From positions 29,687,456-29,751,455 of the forward strand of contig CM049312.1 of assembly GCA_026874595.1 (NCBI GenBank): a stretch of 64,000 nt of DNA. The letters run 5' to 3'. Positions 11,990-23,836 of this stretch are shown here, one piece after another. The translations under genes and the position numbers were made by a program. Every line of letters begins with the position of its first letter. Position 1 is the first letter of the stretch. The notes under the pieces were generated by a model, which saw nothing but the letters and a program-made list of their open reading frames with translations, did not search any database and was not told where the DNA came from. Source of the DNA: Sipunculus nudus (lineage: Eukaryota; Annelida; Sipuncula; Golfingiida; Sipunculidae).

Positions 11990-13450
11990 AGGTGAAGTGA
12001 GGCATGGATTGAGTGGCAAGGGGAAACAGAGTGAGGTATGTTGCATATTAGCATGGATGTCTGGAGCCTAAATGTGTATGTAGGTTATGCCACCTACCAC
12101 AAATCCAGAAAGCTGTCCAAGTTGTATACATATGCAAAATTTTAGGCGGAAAAGTCAATCCACTACATGGATATGAGTGATTTTAGCCCACGGCAGACAG
12201 ACAGACACTGTGCAAAAATGGTTGCAGGTGGCCCCTCCAGTTTTGTGTATGATAAAGACCTATGTGAGATCTAAACACAAGCACAATTTTGGCCCAATCG
12301 GTCAAATGGTTCCTGAGATATTAGCTTGGATGTGTGCAGCGTTAACTAGAATGTAGGTGGCGCCACCTGTCATAAAATCAAGAAAGCTGTCCAGGATGTA
12401 TAAACCTGCAAAATTTTAGGCAATCATGTCAAACCACTACAGAGAAATGAGTGATTTTAGGCCACGGCAGACAAACAGACAGACGCTGTGCAAAATGTGC
12501 AAAAATGGCTGCAGGTGGCCCCTCCAGTTTTGTGTATGATAAAGAGCTATGTTAGATCTATACATATGCAAAATTTTGGCCCAATCGGTCAAACGGTTCC
12601 CGAGATATGAGCTTGGATGTCATCAGCGATAACGAAAAAGTAGGTGGCGCCACCTGTCATAAAATCCAGAAAGCTATCCAGGATGTATACGCATGCCGAA
12701 TTTCAGGTGAATTAGTCAATTCACTGCAGAGATATGAGTGATTTTAACCAAAGGCAGATGAACAGATGGACATTGTGCAAACATGGTTACAGGTGGCGCC
12801 ACCATTTTTTGTGTATGTTATAGAGCTATCCAAGGACTACATTTGTATAAATTTTATTACCTGATCAGTCAAACGGTTCCCGAGATATGAGCTTGGATGT
12901 CATCAGCGTGAACGTGAATGTAAGTGGTGCCACCTGTCATTAAATCAAGAAAGCTATCCAGGATGTATAAAACTGCAAAATTTTAGGCAGATATGTCAAA
13001 CCACTGCCGAGATATGAGTGACATTATCGCACGGCAGACAAACAGACAGACGCTGTGCAAAATGTGCAAAAATGGTTGCAGGTGGCGCCACCAGTTTAGC
13101 GTATGATAAAGAGCTATGTTAGATCTATACACATGCAAAATTTTGGCCCGATCGGTCAAACGGTTCCCGAAATATGAGCTTGGATGTCATCAGCGTGAAT
13201 GAGAATGTAGGTGGCGCCACCTGTCATAAAATCAAGAAAGCTATCCAGGATGTATACGCATGCCGAATGTCAGGTGAATTAGTCAATTCACTGCAGAGAT
13301 ATGACTGATTTTAACCGAAGGCAGATGAATAGATGGACACTGTGCCAACATGGTTACAGGTGGCGCCACCATTTTTTGTGTATGTTATAGAGCTATCCAA
13401 GGGCTACATTTGTATAAATTTTATTTCCTGATCAGTCAAACGGTTCCCGA
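11990..13450. repeat. Tandem array of about 280-bp units inside element 1
   Basis: Unit anchors resembling GTAGGTGGCGCCACCTGTCA start at about 12080, 12353, 12640, 12920 and 13207, giving periods of 273, 287, 280 and 287. A second anchor, GCAGGTGGCGCCACCAGTTT or a variant of it, sits in each unit at about 12228, 12515, 12793, 13082 and 13359. The 12-bp palindrome GGTGGCGCCACC therefore recurs twice per unit. Units also share CGGTTCCCGAGATATGAGCT and a GCAGACAAACAGACAG motif. The leftmost unit is the most diverged. Confidence 0.9.
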
Positions 13451-13507
13451 GATATGAAAATCAAGTCCCAGAGGAGCTCTCTGGAAATGAACGCAGCAAC
13501 GGCGGAG

Positions 13508-13979
13508 CCCCCGATAGCTCAAAGGATATGGGTAACAGAGACCTTATTTCAGGTTTCCATGGAGACTTTTTATGGACCTCTCAGTGTGTCAAGAATGAAG
13601 ATTCTAGGTGCAGTCTTTATGATTTGTGCCCTGTTAACAGCTGTTCACATTTTTAAAGGTCTCAAAAATAGAGGAAAAAATCATAAAAAAAATCGAAAAA
13701 TATAGATGGCGCCACCAGTCTGCAGGAACTTATGGAACATCTCATGATCAATATGTATGCCAAAAATCATGACTACAGTCAAGTAGTTAATGAGATATTG
13801 AAGTTTTTGTATGAAATTTTTGACTTTTCTGGGGGGTACTTTGGGGCCCCATAGCTCGAAGGATATGGGTACAGAGACCTCATTTCTGGTTTCCAAGGAG
13901 ATTTTTCATGAACCTCTCAGAATCCCAAGTTACAAGGTTCTAGGTCCAGTGGTTACGATTTGTGCCTGGTTAACGGACG
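13508..13979. repeat. Duplicated ~130-bp block near the right end of element 1
   Basis: The stretch 13508-13640 (starting GCCCCCGATAGCTCAAAGGA and ending GTGCCCTGTTAAC) recurs with moderate divergence at about 13844-13976 (GGCCCCATAGCTCGAAGGAT to GTGCCTGGTTAAC). The space between holds an extra GATGGCGCCACCAGTCTGC copy of the palindromic anchor. Short frames across this block (for example 13454-13705) are repeat-derived. Confidence 0.85.
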
Positions 13980-14021
13980 GACAGACGGACAGACGGACGA
14001 CGGACAAAGAGTGATCGCTAT

Positions 14022-14050
14022 AGCTCAGATGACTTTCAGTCAGCTGAGCT
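14022..14050. other. Terminal hairpin of Helentron-like element 1
   Basis: AGCTCAGATGACT and AGTCAGCTGAGCT pair over 13 positions with a single mismatch (A opposite G) and a TTC loop. The element 2 hairpin at 38699-38727 has the same arms, the same single-mismatch position and a loop of the same length, so the fold is conserved in the family. Confidence 0.85.
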
Positions 14051-14054
14051 AAAA

Positions 14055-14220
14055 AGGAATCTTATCAAAAATATATTACTTCACCTTCTTGCAAGAAATG
14101 TCCAAGCTGCTGGAACTAACTTGGTAAGTTTCTATTGAAAATAATATTACAATTTTTTTCTGCAAGGGGGTTAAAACTGACAAACGTGGTGCCTGAGAAC
14201 CATACCTTTTTTTGCCTTAG
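14055..14220 (-). mobile_element. MITE family D, copy 5, right half
   Basis: The MITE resumes with AGGAATCTTATC, CTTGCAAGAAATGTCCAAGC and GGTAAGTTTCTATTGAAAAT and ends in the terminal repeat GTGCCTGAGAACCATACCTT followed by TTTTTTTGCCTTAG. Joined to 11611-11754 it gives an ordinary member of the family. Confidence 0.85.
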
Positions 14221-15005
14221 TGTCTGCCTTATTATTTAGCTTACTTTATACCTGACTGTTTATTAGTCCAACCTAGTAAAGCTTGTTCAAATACTATCAT
14301 GTTTCTTTTCTTTTACATTAATACTTAACAAAGAAAAAACACAGTACATCCAATTTGAAGCTATATTTGAACTAGACAGGTACAATTTTCCCACATAAAC
14401 CACTTGCACATATTACAGCTATATCCTTCATGTGTCCATCCTTTTAAATACAAATTTATTCTCAAGGTACATATTCCTAAAACCATAAAAATTATGAAAC
14501 CAGATTTTTATAAAAGTTGCTACAAATTTACATGAAGCAAATACAACTCTTTCGTCAAGGTATTTCCTGCATCTCTTGGTTAACAAAGCTCCATGCTGGA
14601 TGCTGATGATTTGAAGAAAATAACATGTACTTGCAAAAACTGCCAGGGCTGTTAGAGGCACAAATGATAAAATGACAAAAAACATATGCACATCCTGTAT
14701 ACATCCTGTAGCGTAATATATCATGGAGGATGTTGTCATGATTACGTAACAGACTTCCTGTTGCAATAGGAATGGCAATTTATTATGCATGTAAAACTCA
14801 TGTTACACTTTTAACTTGTAAAGAGAAGTCTTATTTTCTACAAATAGTAGAAAACTTAATTCCTAAACACATGTATTATCACTCTAACAAAAGGGAAGTG
14901 ATCTAAGGAAAGGATTTATCTCCACATCAAACAGATTCCCCTGATGTTAAATCAATTACACTTACGCTACTAAGCACTTTTAAGCATGTAGACTGACCTA
15001 TGGTC

Positions 15006-15300
15006 AGGAGGCTGTGGTCAGCTGGAACCTCCAGCTGCCCACTGATACAAGTGCTCATTGCCTTGGTTACCTGGTCCGTCAAAACACAGAACAACTGAGA
15101 AAGGTATATATCACCGTATATCCCAGGGGGGTGTCTGCTGTTAATGATATCTGAGATGCTGCCTGCCTGGCTACCTCAAAGATCTGACTATCATCACTGT
15201 CAACTAATACATTCTGTAGCCTTGAGATGCATGGGGCAACCAGGTGAATTGCTAACATCCATGCTGCTTCATGTATACTTGATTTTGCTGAAAGCTTACT
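15006..15300. other. Coding-like segment, open on both strands (possible exon, strand undecided)
   Basis: On the minus strand one frame reads open from about 15290 to about 15104 (fragments AIHLVAPCISRLQNVL and DSDDSQIFEVARQAASQIS). A frame shifted by one continues from about 15103 to 15006 (LTDQVTKAMSTCISGQLEV) and ends at a donor-like ATAG/GTCAGT. On the plus strand 15011-15108 is open (SWNLQLPTDTSAHCLGYLV) and ends at a donor-like AAAG/GTATAT. GC is higher than in the flanks. One nucleotide missing at about 15104 would unify the minus frames, so the options are a decayed minus-strand copy, a minus-strand exon with an assembly indel, or a plus-strand exon of about 100 bp. The protein family was not recognised. 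Confidence 0.3.
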
Positions 15301-16469
15301 GTAGCTGGTCTTTTGTTAGTTAGGGTTTTATATTACTAATATCAGGGTTACCAGAAACCAACTCCTTGACTTTTCCCGGACTTTCACTTGGTTTTCAGAG
15401 ACAAATCATCACCTTGGCCTGGGATTTTAATGGAATGTACAAAGAATTTTCTAAAAATATCAATTTGTCCAACAAATTTTTTCCTTGTGATGGAATCTGC
15501 GATAAAATAGTCTATAAATTATGTAAGCATGGATGGATTAACCCAAAAGGCCCCCTCAATACAAGTTGGAAATTAAATTTAATAGCAATAATATCATAGG
15601 GACTCAGGAGCATTATTTAAATACTGTTATAATCTTTAGTAAACTTCCAGTGCCACTACAGAATAAAAAGTTTCCGCTACTGAGACTTTGATATCAAATT
15701 AGCTACCGATCAGTTTTTCATATAAAGAATACATCACAGAACATATCCTTATATCTACTGCTGAGTGACTATAGGTCGATATATAATACAATTATCTCCA
15801 ATTACTATTCAGTATATCTGTATTATATCCTAACTTAGTTAAGCTCCTTTGATGTTTTTGAAAGAGAACTTGCTGTGGGGGAAATAATTCCTGGATATAT
15901 GGTTTCTCCATTAGCCACCATAACATTATATACTGATACCTGAATTCTGTCTGAACTGTTATCTAATTTCATCACTAGTTACAGTTTGTTGGTGAAACCC
16001 TTGGGAGTTAGGAAGACCCGATTTAAATGTAGAGTCAGTCTTCCATGCTAAATGAAATTTGCAAATGCTGAGATAACAAAGTTACTGATTCGGACATAAG
16101 TTTTCATGAATTTTAATCAGTGAAAAAAACTGATTATGGTAATTGCTAATTATGCACACATACAATGCACTATCTGCGCAAGCTGGCAAAATTGACTGTA
16201 TTCTGTCTCAACAAGTAAACATAACAAAATTTGTCACTTGCTTCTTACCTTTTAGCCCTATAGAGTAGAACAATTCAGCTATAGCATTTTTTATATATTT
16301 GGCAACTGTGGCCTAAATGTTTATATTCTTTATGATGAAGAAATTAAATCTATTTCAAGGCTTGGGACTTTTAAAACTGCTATGCATCTACCTTATTTAT
16401 TGAATTTATTTGATTTCTGGATTATTCTGCTTATATATTGGTGAACTCTGGGTACTTCCTGATAAGTTC

Positions 16470-16745
16470 TTATCATGCCTCTGTGATGGATGTGTGGGCT
16501 TATTAATCAGCAAACTGTTGGTAAACACAGCAATGCTGACAAATGGAAACACCATGTAACCTAAGGTTGGTTGCATATAGGAGGAGGTTGGTGGTACATC
16601 ACAAGTTGCAAAACGCCCTTTGCAAAAGCCTATTAAGCCTGACTTGCTGACAGATGCCCTTTTCAATGTGTTTGGATTATTTTGTGGGCCCCACATGTTA
16701 TAAACAGGTGGATATAAACAAAACCAACAGTTTGTGTACAGTGGC
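16470..16745 (-). repeat. Dispersed repeat family C, inverted copy
   Basis: Read on the minus strand it shows TGTTTATAACATGTGGGGCC, AAAATAATCCAAACACATTG, a TTTTGCAACTTGTGA block, CAGCATTGCTGTGTTTACC and a degraded tail, in the same order as the copies at 8252 and 34405. The 96-codon minus-strand frame over this segment is repeat-derived. Confidence 0.75.
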
Positions 16746-16844
16746 CGGGATGTGCATTTTCAAGTCTATTTTGACCAAATGTTCCAGGGATTATCTTTAG
16801 TTAATACACATCAGATATCAAAATAGGTCCCTTTAAAAGTCTGC

Positions 16845-17024
16845 ATGAAGGAGAAACCAATACACCTGTATGTACCTGGAAGATGTAGAGTAAGGGATGC
16901 AGCAGAGCAGAGAGCTCTACAGACTGGTACAGTATCAGTTCTGGATAGGAACCAGTTCAGGTGTTGGAGGCCGCTGGTCAGGTTAGAGTGGAGTGATTTA
17001 CCACTGTACAAGTCCACAGTGTGA
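16845..17024 (+). CDS. Unassigned 59-codon open frame (weak candidate)
   Basis: An ATG at 16845 opens a 59-residue frame ending in TGA at 17022-17024. The product is basic and moderately hydrophobic (fragments KPIHLYVPGRCRVRD and RLEWSDLPLYKSTV). Local GC is higher than in the flanks. The same segment is also open on the minus strand (16811-17017), so chance cannot be excluded. No domain, signal peptide or membrane segment was recognised and no splice context decides the strand. Confidence 0.15.
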   Translation: MKEKPIHLYVPGRCRVRDAAEQRALQTGTVSVLDRNQFRCWRPLVRLEWSDLPLYKSTV

Positions 17025-18760
17025 AATTACACTGAAGTGACCCCAGTCAATGATTCAAGTGGTCCAGCTCCTGCTGGACTGACCTGACTGCCCTCTTGAC
17101 TGGTAAGCTGAACCAGCCACAAATGGAGCTGCCAGTCCACTATATACAATCCATAGAGTCTGCACCATCAATAGCTAGATCAATTTCCCTGATTAACAAA
17201 CCTGTAAAACATATACCACCACACTAACCCCTGTTTTATTAAGCACCCAAAGAGGCTCACTGTATCTCTTTTCAAAACTTCTGATTCTTTCCAGAGCTCG
17301 TTGAACTAACTCCTATCAACCTTCTATTTTGTGATGACCTGCTCGAAAGGTTTATATAATTCTGTCATGCAATTCCTGAAGTTTTCTCCCAAGAGGAATG
17401 ACCAGAACCCATATTTCCCAACAGATCTATATACAGATCTATATATTCTTTTTACTGTTCAGCTAAAATTGTGTATTTCAATGTTTGTTTTTAATAAACG
17501 CTACATGTATATGCCCCAAATGTATATGGAAATGAAAATATACTGCACTGAACTTCCGGCTTGGAGAAGATATTGAGCAATGTGCACATATATACATCTG
17601 ATCCTTTATTATATTTCATAAACTGTAAAAAAAGATATATAGTTTGTGGCTGTTTTTAAGTGTATTATTCATACTGGCAGAATGCTGGCTGAGCTGTTTC
17701 AGTCTCTGCAGTTTGATATCCAATATCTAACTTGTGACTTCAGGGTTTTAACAAGGGCTCAACATTTAAGGTTAACTACTTGTCTGGAGAAAGTAAAAGT
17801 TCCAAAAATGGTTGTAGGACAACCAAAAGTGGACTCCTACTTGCCTAACTGGACAAGTGGGTTCAACATAGACCTTTACACAAAGGCCTGAATCTTTTAA
17901 CTAATCTTAAGTTAGCAATTTGCTTTCTTGGAGAAATGAAATCATATTGTACTACTAAATTACCTGCATATTTATCCATGCTAATGCTGAAGAGAAATAT
18001 TATTAACAAAAGAAACATCAGAACATGTTTACTGTTGCAAAATAACCACATGGAACATGTTTCATGTTTGTGGCTGTGATCACTGATTTTTTAGAAAAGG
18101 AAAAGTTCAAGAAGGGCAAGTATAAAAGCTGGATGTTACTTGTGAAATGCTTGCAAGGAATATATTGGATCAGATATGGTTTAGCTGATAAATATCAGGA
18201 AAACTCCACTGCCTATTACCATGATTCATGGTCCATGGATGAAGATACTGGACATCTGTATTTGAAGAATGCCATACAAAAGTATTTTGAAGGGACTTTT
18301 TATTTCTTATAACTGTTTTGGAGTATTAACACAAGTGCACGATTGGACCTCTGGTCATGCAGTCTTGCTATGATAAACAAACACATGTAGACTTGTGTTG
18401 ACTCACTCACAGAAGCATAACAACTTATGGTACAGGACAGGTGAACTGGATCAAGCCAGCAAGTCCATGTGCCTGGATACTTTTTGCTGGAAAAGTGTTT
18501 AACCAGCCAAAAATTAACAAATAGCATGAAAAAATACACATATAAATTTTGTAAATGTTTCTGTACCTTTTAGAAAATCTTAATATATCAATTTATTCTT
18601 TAAATCAGCCATCATCTGATAAATGAGTTATTATATAAATAACATGATCAAGTGTTAAGGTTTCAATTTATATCTCAATATTCAAAATTAAAATCAGAGA
18701 AAACAGTACAATACAGTACAGTACAAGTTTGCTGATGACCAAAAAGCTTGCTAAATCTTG
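17025..18760. other. AT-rich non-coding stretch
   Basis: No repeat family shared with the window and no convincing gene. Open frames at 17331-17576, 17646-17891, 18064-18312 and 18300-18539 (minus) have base composition like their surroundings and no recognisable motif. Confidence 0.45.
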
Positions 18761-18779
18761 CATAACTGGGTAACCCGGT

Positions 18780-19100
18780 TTATTCAGTCCAAATTAATGG
18801 CCGAAACTGCAAGTACAATGGCGATGAGTTTCGAACAGTGTCATTCACAAAACGAGTTCGGCTATCAAATGGCATGGCTGGGTCTCAGCTGCTGGGATCG
18901 GTGGAGGGAATGGGGCTTGCTTCTGCCTTTGGGGCTGTGGGTGCTGTAGCTTTCTAAAGTCACCGTCTCGGGATGTACAGTGGCGGCCTCTCCCGGCTAT
19001 TGCTTGGCGTTGCATTGGGTCTGTTGGCTCATGAGAACGTGCTTAAGGAGCGCACAGGGCTGAGGTCTTGACCACAGCAACCTGTAGCTGCTCGACAAGC
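18780..19100 (+). other. GC- and CpG-rich island with glycine-rich open frames
   Basis: About 300 bases stand out from the AT-rich flanks by GC and CpG content (CCGAAACTGC, TTTCGAACAG, TCTCGGGATG, CCTCTCCCGG, GGAGCGCAC). All three forward frames have long open stretches: 18798-18948 starts with ATG; another frame reads a Gly/Ala-rich run (GLASAFGAVGAVAF) to a stop at about 18956; a third, from the ATG at 18973, gives a short hydrophobic peptide containing LSRLLLGVALGLLAHENV and ends at 19070. The Gly/Ala pattern suggests membrane helices of one protein split by frameshifts, as in a decaying retrocopy. A CpG-island promoter or a structured RNA are alternatives. I could not name a parent gene. 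Confidence 0.3.
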
Positions 19101-22100
19101 GTTAAACTTTCTTTGGCTTGTACAGTACAAGTACACACTTTTGCAAAGCACAGTTTCAAAGAATGTAATTATACCAATATATTCAAGCACAACAGCAGGT
19201 ATGATTTTGTAAAGTTGGCAATGTTAATAATTAGATCTCCACTGCACACTATATGTTATATCTGCCAAACAGCTATCCTGTGATTAAAATCAATAAATTT
19301 CCACTGCATGACAGCTAACACACATAAAGGGTATATAATGAAAAGTAAGAAGAAACCAGGTTTTGCACATATCAGAATAATTAATATTTTATCACAAAGT
19401 AATTAGAAAAAGATGATAGTTTATAAAACACTGTTAAAGTCCAGCATATTATAGCTGCTATTTCTGGTGTTCATCTAATATAAAAGCCACTCACTGTATT
19501 TATAAAGACTTCACCGAGGGCAATGATTTCCTTGCTCATTTGATAAGAACTAGTGTCAATGAGTCTGCTCATTTAATATTCATATATGTAGTTAAAAAGA
19601 CATACATATATTCATACCTACACCATGAGATTTTATGTTTCTACTGCAGTTGGTTGGTTTGCCTGTTACCATATTTACTCAAAAAGTTATGAAATGATTC
19701 TGCTGTTTTGTTCCCCAGATAAGCCAGTGGACTGTTAAAATTACTATAGGCTAAGGATAACAGATGTTCTTAACTCTGAAATTAAGAAAAAAAAAGAAAA
19801 AAAGAATCTTATTTACTATGAAAAACATCGATGACACTTAAACATATAATACTTCGTTCACTTTCGCAAATGCTAAATGGTGTATCACATTTTAGTCTTA
19901 CTTCCAAAGCAACATATGAATGCCAGCATGTAACAGAACAAAGACTGGAAGTTCTGAAATAATCTTTTGAGTATGAAAAAATCTGACAGGAAATATCATT
20001 ATAAAAAATACTAAAATTTTAACAATGTGCCAGGCCTTCATTCAAATAAACTTTTTTTATTAAGTGGATAAAAAAATCCAATAGCACCTGGGAAAGTTTC
20101 TCCAAGGACTTCTTAATTCAAATAAATCTGTAAAAACAAAATGAAAAGTAGTCTCAAAGGTTGGTGGAATCTGACAGCTGAAGAGATTAAAAAATTTGTC
20201 ATTGGGTAGAGTAAATATACATTCATTGATTAAATCCTGACAGCATCTCTGTAAGTTTGTAATCTCTCAGGTGTAGGCATGAACACAAACTCCGGGAATA
20301 TCATTAATCCTCCTTAATTTACTGTCCTCACCGAATGTTTACTCGGCGTGTAGCGGCTGCCTTGGTGTTACTCAGGACTATCTCGAGTCGCTCTAGCTGC
20401 AACAGTAATGCTGAAGATTTGTCAGGAATTTTGATAAATCATCTGCGAGGAGTTTTCAGGGTGTCACATAATATAAATGTCTTATTATTCTTGGCAGAAC
20501 TTTGTCTAGGTACTTATAACTTTCAAGATGGCACAATAAATATCTCTAATCAAACCTCTTGTTAGAGCACAATACACAAATCCGGTCTGTGACTAAATTT
20601 ACTGAAAGGACTTTCCTAGTTCTGAGGTGGCTTGCATGGTCTCTTCCTGAAATGATGTTAAGGATCCTCAAAGTCTAGCCTCTTTGTTCCTAAAAAATGT
20701 GATCCTCACAAAAAGTCTGGTCCCTTTGATCCTAAAGGAACTGCTGAATTATTAAACACGTTTTTATCACAGTATGCTGTATCATGTTCAATGTGTACCA
20801 TGCAGTCTACTGCAGATGATCAAGTCAAAAAAGTTACTTCATAAAATGGGTTAAACATGTAAAAGGAGTACTTTATTCCTTGCTTCTTAGTATCTCTAAC
20901 AGTTTACTTGAGTATGGACTAAGTACTCAGGAAGCCAGCATTTTGACTTAGATATTCATATTATAACTCTTTACATTAAATAAATTCATGCAGTCCCACT
21001 TTTGGCTCATGTCATCAAGTATGTGTAAATCACCTTGTCACTTTCATACATGGTAACCATTACGACGCAAAGTATTGTTAACTAATTCATGACATGACAT
21101 GTATTATGATCAATACACTAGATTTTATTTTTTAAGTGTCAAAACACATGCATCTGAAGCAGTAAACTTGGGACTTAATCGGATGTATCTATAATTTACT
21201 ACAAATAGGTATTCTGGTTTCATTTCTTTTGTTTGTTTTGCTTTACTGAAAAAAAAAAATTACATTTGATTGACAATCTACATTTTGAGGCAAAATTAAT
21301 TTTTACTGATATTTTCATGCATAGCAAATTTTCTTCATTTTTTATTTCAGGCAACAATGATCCTTCAAGTCTGATGCTCATCGACACATAAAGGCTGGAT
21401 ATCATGTGATACAAGAAGCTACAATTTTAACTATGTTTTTTTTTGAGATTCGGATGTGAAGTCTAAACTGATGTCGTGGAAACACCCCAAGACACACTCC
21501 CATACTGGTAATCTCTAACCAGTGGTCTTTATTATTAGCCCAGGCCTCAACTGCAGCCTTTCCCATTTGAAGCCGGACCCCTAAACCACTGACTACATCC
21601 ACTGCCAGATGCATTTTTCATGGTATTTACACAAACAACTGTAAATGTGTCAGTTGAAAAAGCACACCTCATACCAATCATTCTGAGCCATTACATGAGC
21701 ATAAATCCTACACCCAGACTACTCCCTTCAAACAGCCACTCTACACCTCTGTACCGGGATGAGTCTACCAGCTGCTCAGACGTAAGAGGGCGTGACATAA
21801 ATATATATTTATATATACCTTACCACCCAGGTGAGCTGTCAATCATTCACTGCTGCTGTGTACACTTCTACACCAGTACTGGATAAGGGTACTCCGTATC
21901 GTGGTCATTTACAATACCACTACCAGTGTGTATACCATGTTTTATACAGGTGACAGACAAAAGCCAACCAAATTTTACTGAACTGGACATGCATAGCCCT
22001 AAAAAAGCACAGTAGCATGAAAGCTTTCTTGATCAAATCAATATAAACTGTGCAAATTGCACAATTCATGTATTTAAAGGATTTTCTTATGTTTACTAAC

Positions 22101-22894
22101 AGCACATTATGGTTAACAAATAATCTAAAATAAGAAATCAACTGAAATTTTTTTATTTGACCTTATTGAATTTGGTAAAGGGTTCTAGTTTTATCACAAG
22201 TGATACCTGAAACATTATTTTATATCCAAGTTTTTTTTTTACTTTTCAGTGACTTTATCTTAGGGACATTTATGACTTATTGTGACTTTTCCAGGGACTT
22301 TTGTCCTACATTTTTTGTCGTGTATGAAGGGCAGACAATAATGTCAATGAAAGAGATATTCAAATGGTAAAATGGACTCTTTATGATTGTACTGTATTAA
22401 CTGGGTGGAGGCATGGTTCAATTCATTTTAGGTACAATAAATATTAAACTTGGATTATAATGACAGGTTTAAATTTTACATTTCAAGTGAAATTTCATAT
22501 TTGTGTACCTATGTATACAGATGCAATAGTATCAGCAGTACATATGATTATATATAATATTACATTATGATTATATTTATATTGTCTGCCAACTCATCTC
22601 TGAACATTTTTGATTAAGATAATTATAAAATACATAAGAATCTTTCAATTTTAGCTATCATGGCCTTAAATATTCATATATGCACCAAATTAGCAGATTG
22701 TTTATTCATGAGCTCCTTCAGATTACACAGCACCATCAAACACCCTGTCTGACTCATGGTGAATAAGAAACATTCAGTGACTCTTGAAATTCCTTTTCTT
22801 TGATGCTGTTAACAGCTGACACAAGTCTCTTAATCTGATCAAGAACTGACTTGGAAAATTCTCTGAGTATAAAAGATTCTTTGAGCTACAAAGA
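19101..22894. other. AT-rich non-coding stretch
   Basis: No recognisable gene. A small CpG-containing patch at about 20325-20400 contains a 76-codon frame from 20335 with a basic, hydrophobic N-terminus, but nothing else supports it. Around 21780-21815 is a short TATATATTTATATATA run. Confidence 0.45.
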
Positions 22895-22897
22895 TTA

Positions 22898-23080
22898 AAC
22901 TCTTTCTTTTAATATCAGCCTAGCATCTGAGCTGGTCAAATCACATTCTTCGTGACCATTAAGATTCACAGGTGTAGAGGGTGAACCATCTGTGCTCACA
23001 CGCCCCCATAATGCACCCTCTTTGATGATACAGTATGTACACCCCACCCCTTTCCCTATATGTTCCCTCAGAACCAAGTA
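22898..23080 (-). CDS. Possible 3'-terminal exon, unassigned (weak)
   Basis: A minus-strand frame ends at a TAA at 22895-22897 and reads leftward from about 23077 with a polar, balanced composition (fragments EGALWGRVSTDGSPSTPVN and CDLTSSDARLILKERV). GC is above that of the flanks. No polypyrimidine acceptor is obvious upstream and the plus strand is also open from 23035, so coding status and strand are uncertain. It does not resemble the C-terminal half of an LHFPL protein, which would be expected somewhere on this strand. Confidence 0.15.
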
Positions 23081-23639
23081 TGTACCACTTGACCACTGTA
23101 ACTGAGGTCTTTGATAATCGGGATGACCATGTTAAGGATATCAAAGGCCCATGCTGCAAGAACATGCACATTACATATGAGGTGGGACAGTTGTCTTTTC
23201 TTAATCAACTTTTCAAACAACTTATCCTTATATTAATGGTTGATGATTTATGAAATCATGAATAAAAAGGACTCTTTCAATCTGCCATCAGTTGATGCCA
23301 GGAAATCATAATAAAGAAATAGATTTGTTCCCTTCCTTTTATTTTCTTACATCATCTGTTAATATTAAGTGAAGGTTAACGAAAAGATGGACAATGACAC
23401 GACTTCATGTCTTTCAATCACAGACTGTTCAAATTTTGAAGTCTTGGAGACCTAAATAAGGGCAGAACTGAAGCACTGCTCTTATGATACAAAGATCCAG
23501 GCTACTGTTGTGCTTGGATTTAACCCTTAGCACTCTCTCTGAGATCTTTCATAAAAGTGTAATTAAATCTATCTTTAAGCCTGCCTTGAACCTTACAAAC
23601 AAATAGGCCAGAAAACGCAGGTACATAAGGTACAATCCT

Positions 23640-23836
23640 GTTTTGTTTAAATTTACATGTTTGTAACATGCAGGGTGCCTGCCAAAATATTCCAAACACT
23701 TTCAACAATGAGGACATCTGGTGGCGAGTCAGATGAACCAGAGTTTTGCAAAAAGCAACTATGGTTACCTTTCATTTTCCTCACATATGCAACCCACCAC
23801 CTTAAAATATATTTTTATACCAGTAGGGTTTGTGAG
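23640..23836 (+). repeat. Dispersed repeat family C, left part of an interrupted copy
   Basis: GTTTTGTTTAAATTTACATG, a GGGTGCCTGCCAAAATATTCC block, CAGAGTTTTGCAAAAAGC and ACATATGCAACCCACCACCT follow the family order. The copy breaks at 23836 and continues at 24302 after a hAT-type insertion. Confidence 0.8.

Larger units (their letters stand above)
11755..14054. mobile_element. Helentron/Helitron-like non-autonomous element 1 (about 2.3 kb)
   Basis: The left end carries the perfect palindrome TGACCCATGGGTCA (11757-11770) followed by CGCTCAGCTG. The right end carries a 29-nt hairpin at 14022-14050 and a short A run. The interior holds about five tandem units of about 280 bp, then two copies of a longer block, then a GGAC/AGAC repeat at 13975-14005. 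Element 2 at 38695-41322 has both ends in the opposite orientation but a different interior. Interruption of a MITE defines the insertion point. There is no transposase or helicase frame, so it must be non-autonomous. The Helentron assignment rests on terminal hairpins, lack of a clear target duplication and tandem-repeat cargo; it is an inference. Confidence 0.7.

Noticed and set aside
13454-14014. Overlapping open frames on both strands (67-83 codons)
   Set aside because: They lie in the duplicated block of Helentron-like element 1, and matching frames occur in each copy because of the repeat.
14428-14790. 120-codon minus-strand hydrophobic frame, considered as a later LHFPL exon
   Set aside because: It lacks the family's Tyr-Pro...Gly-Trp and Cys pattern, and no acceptor or donor fits the phase left by the first exon.
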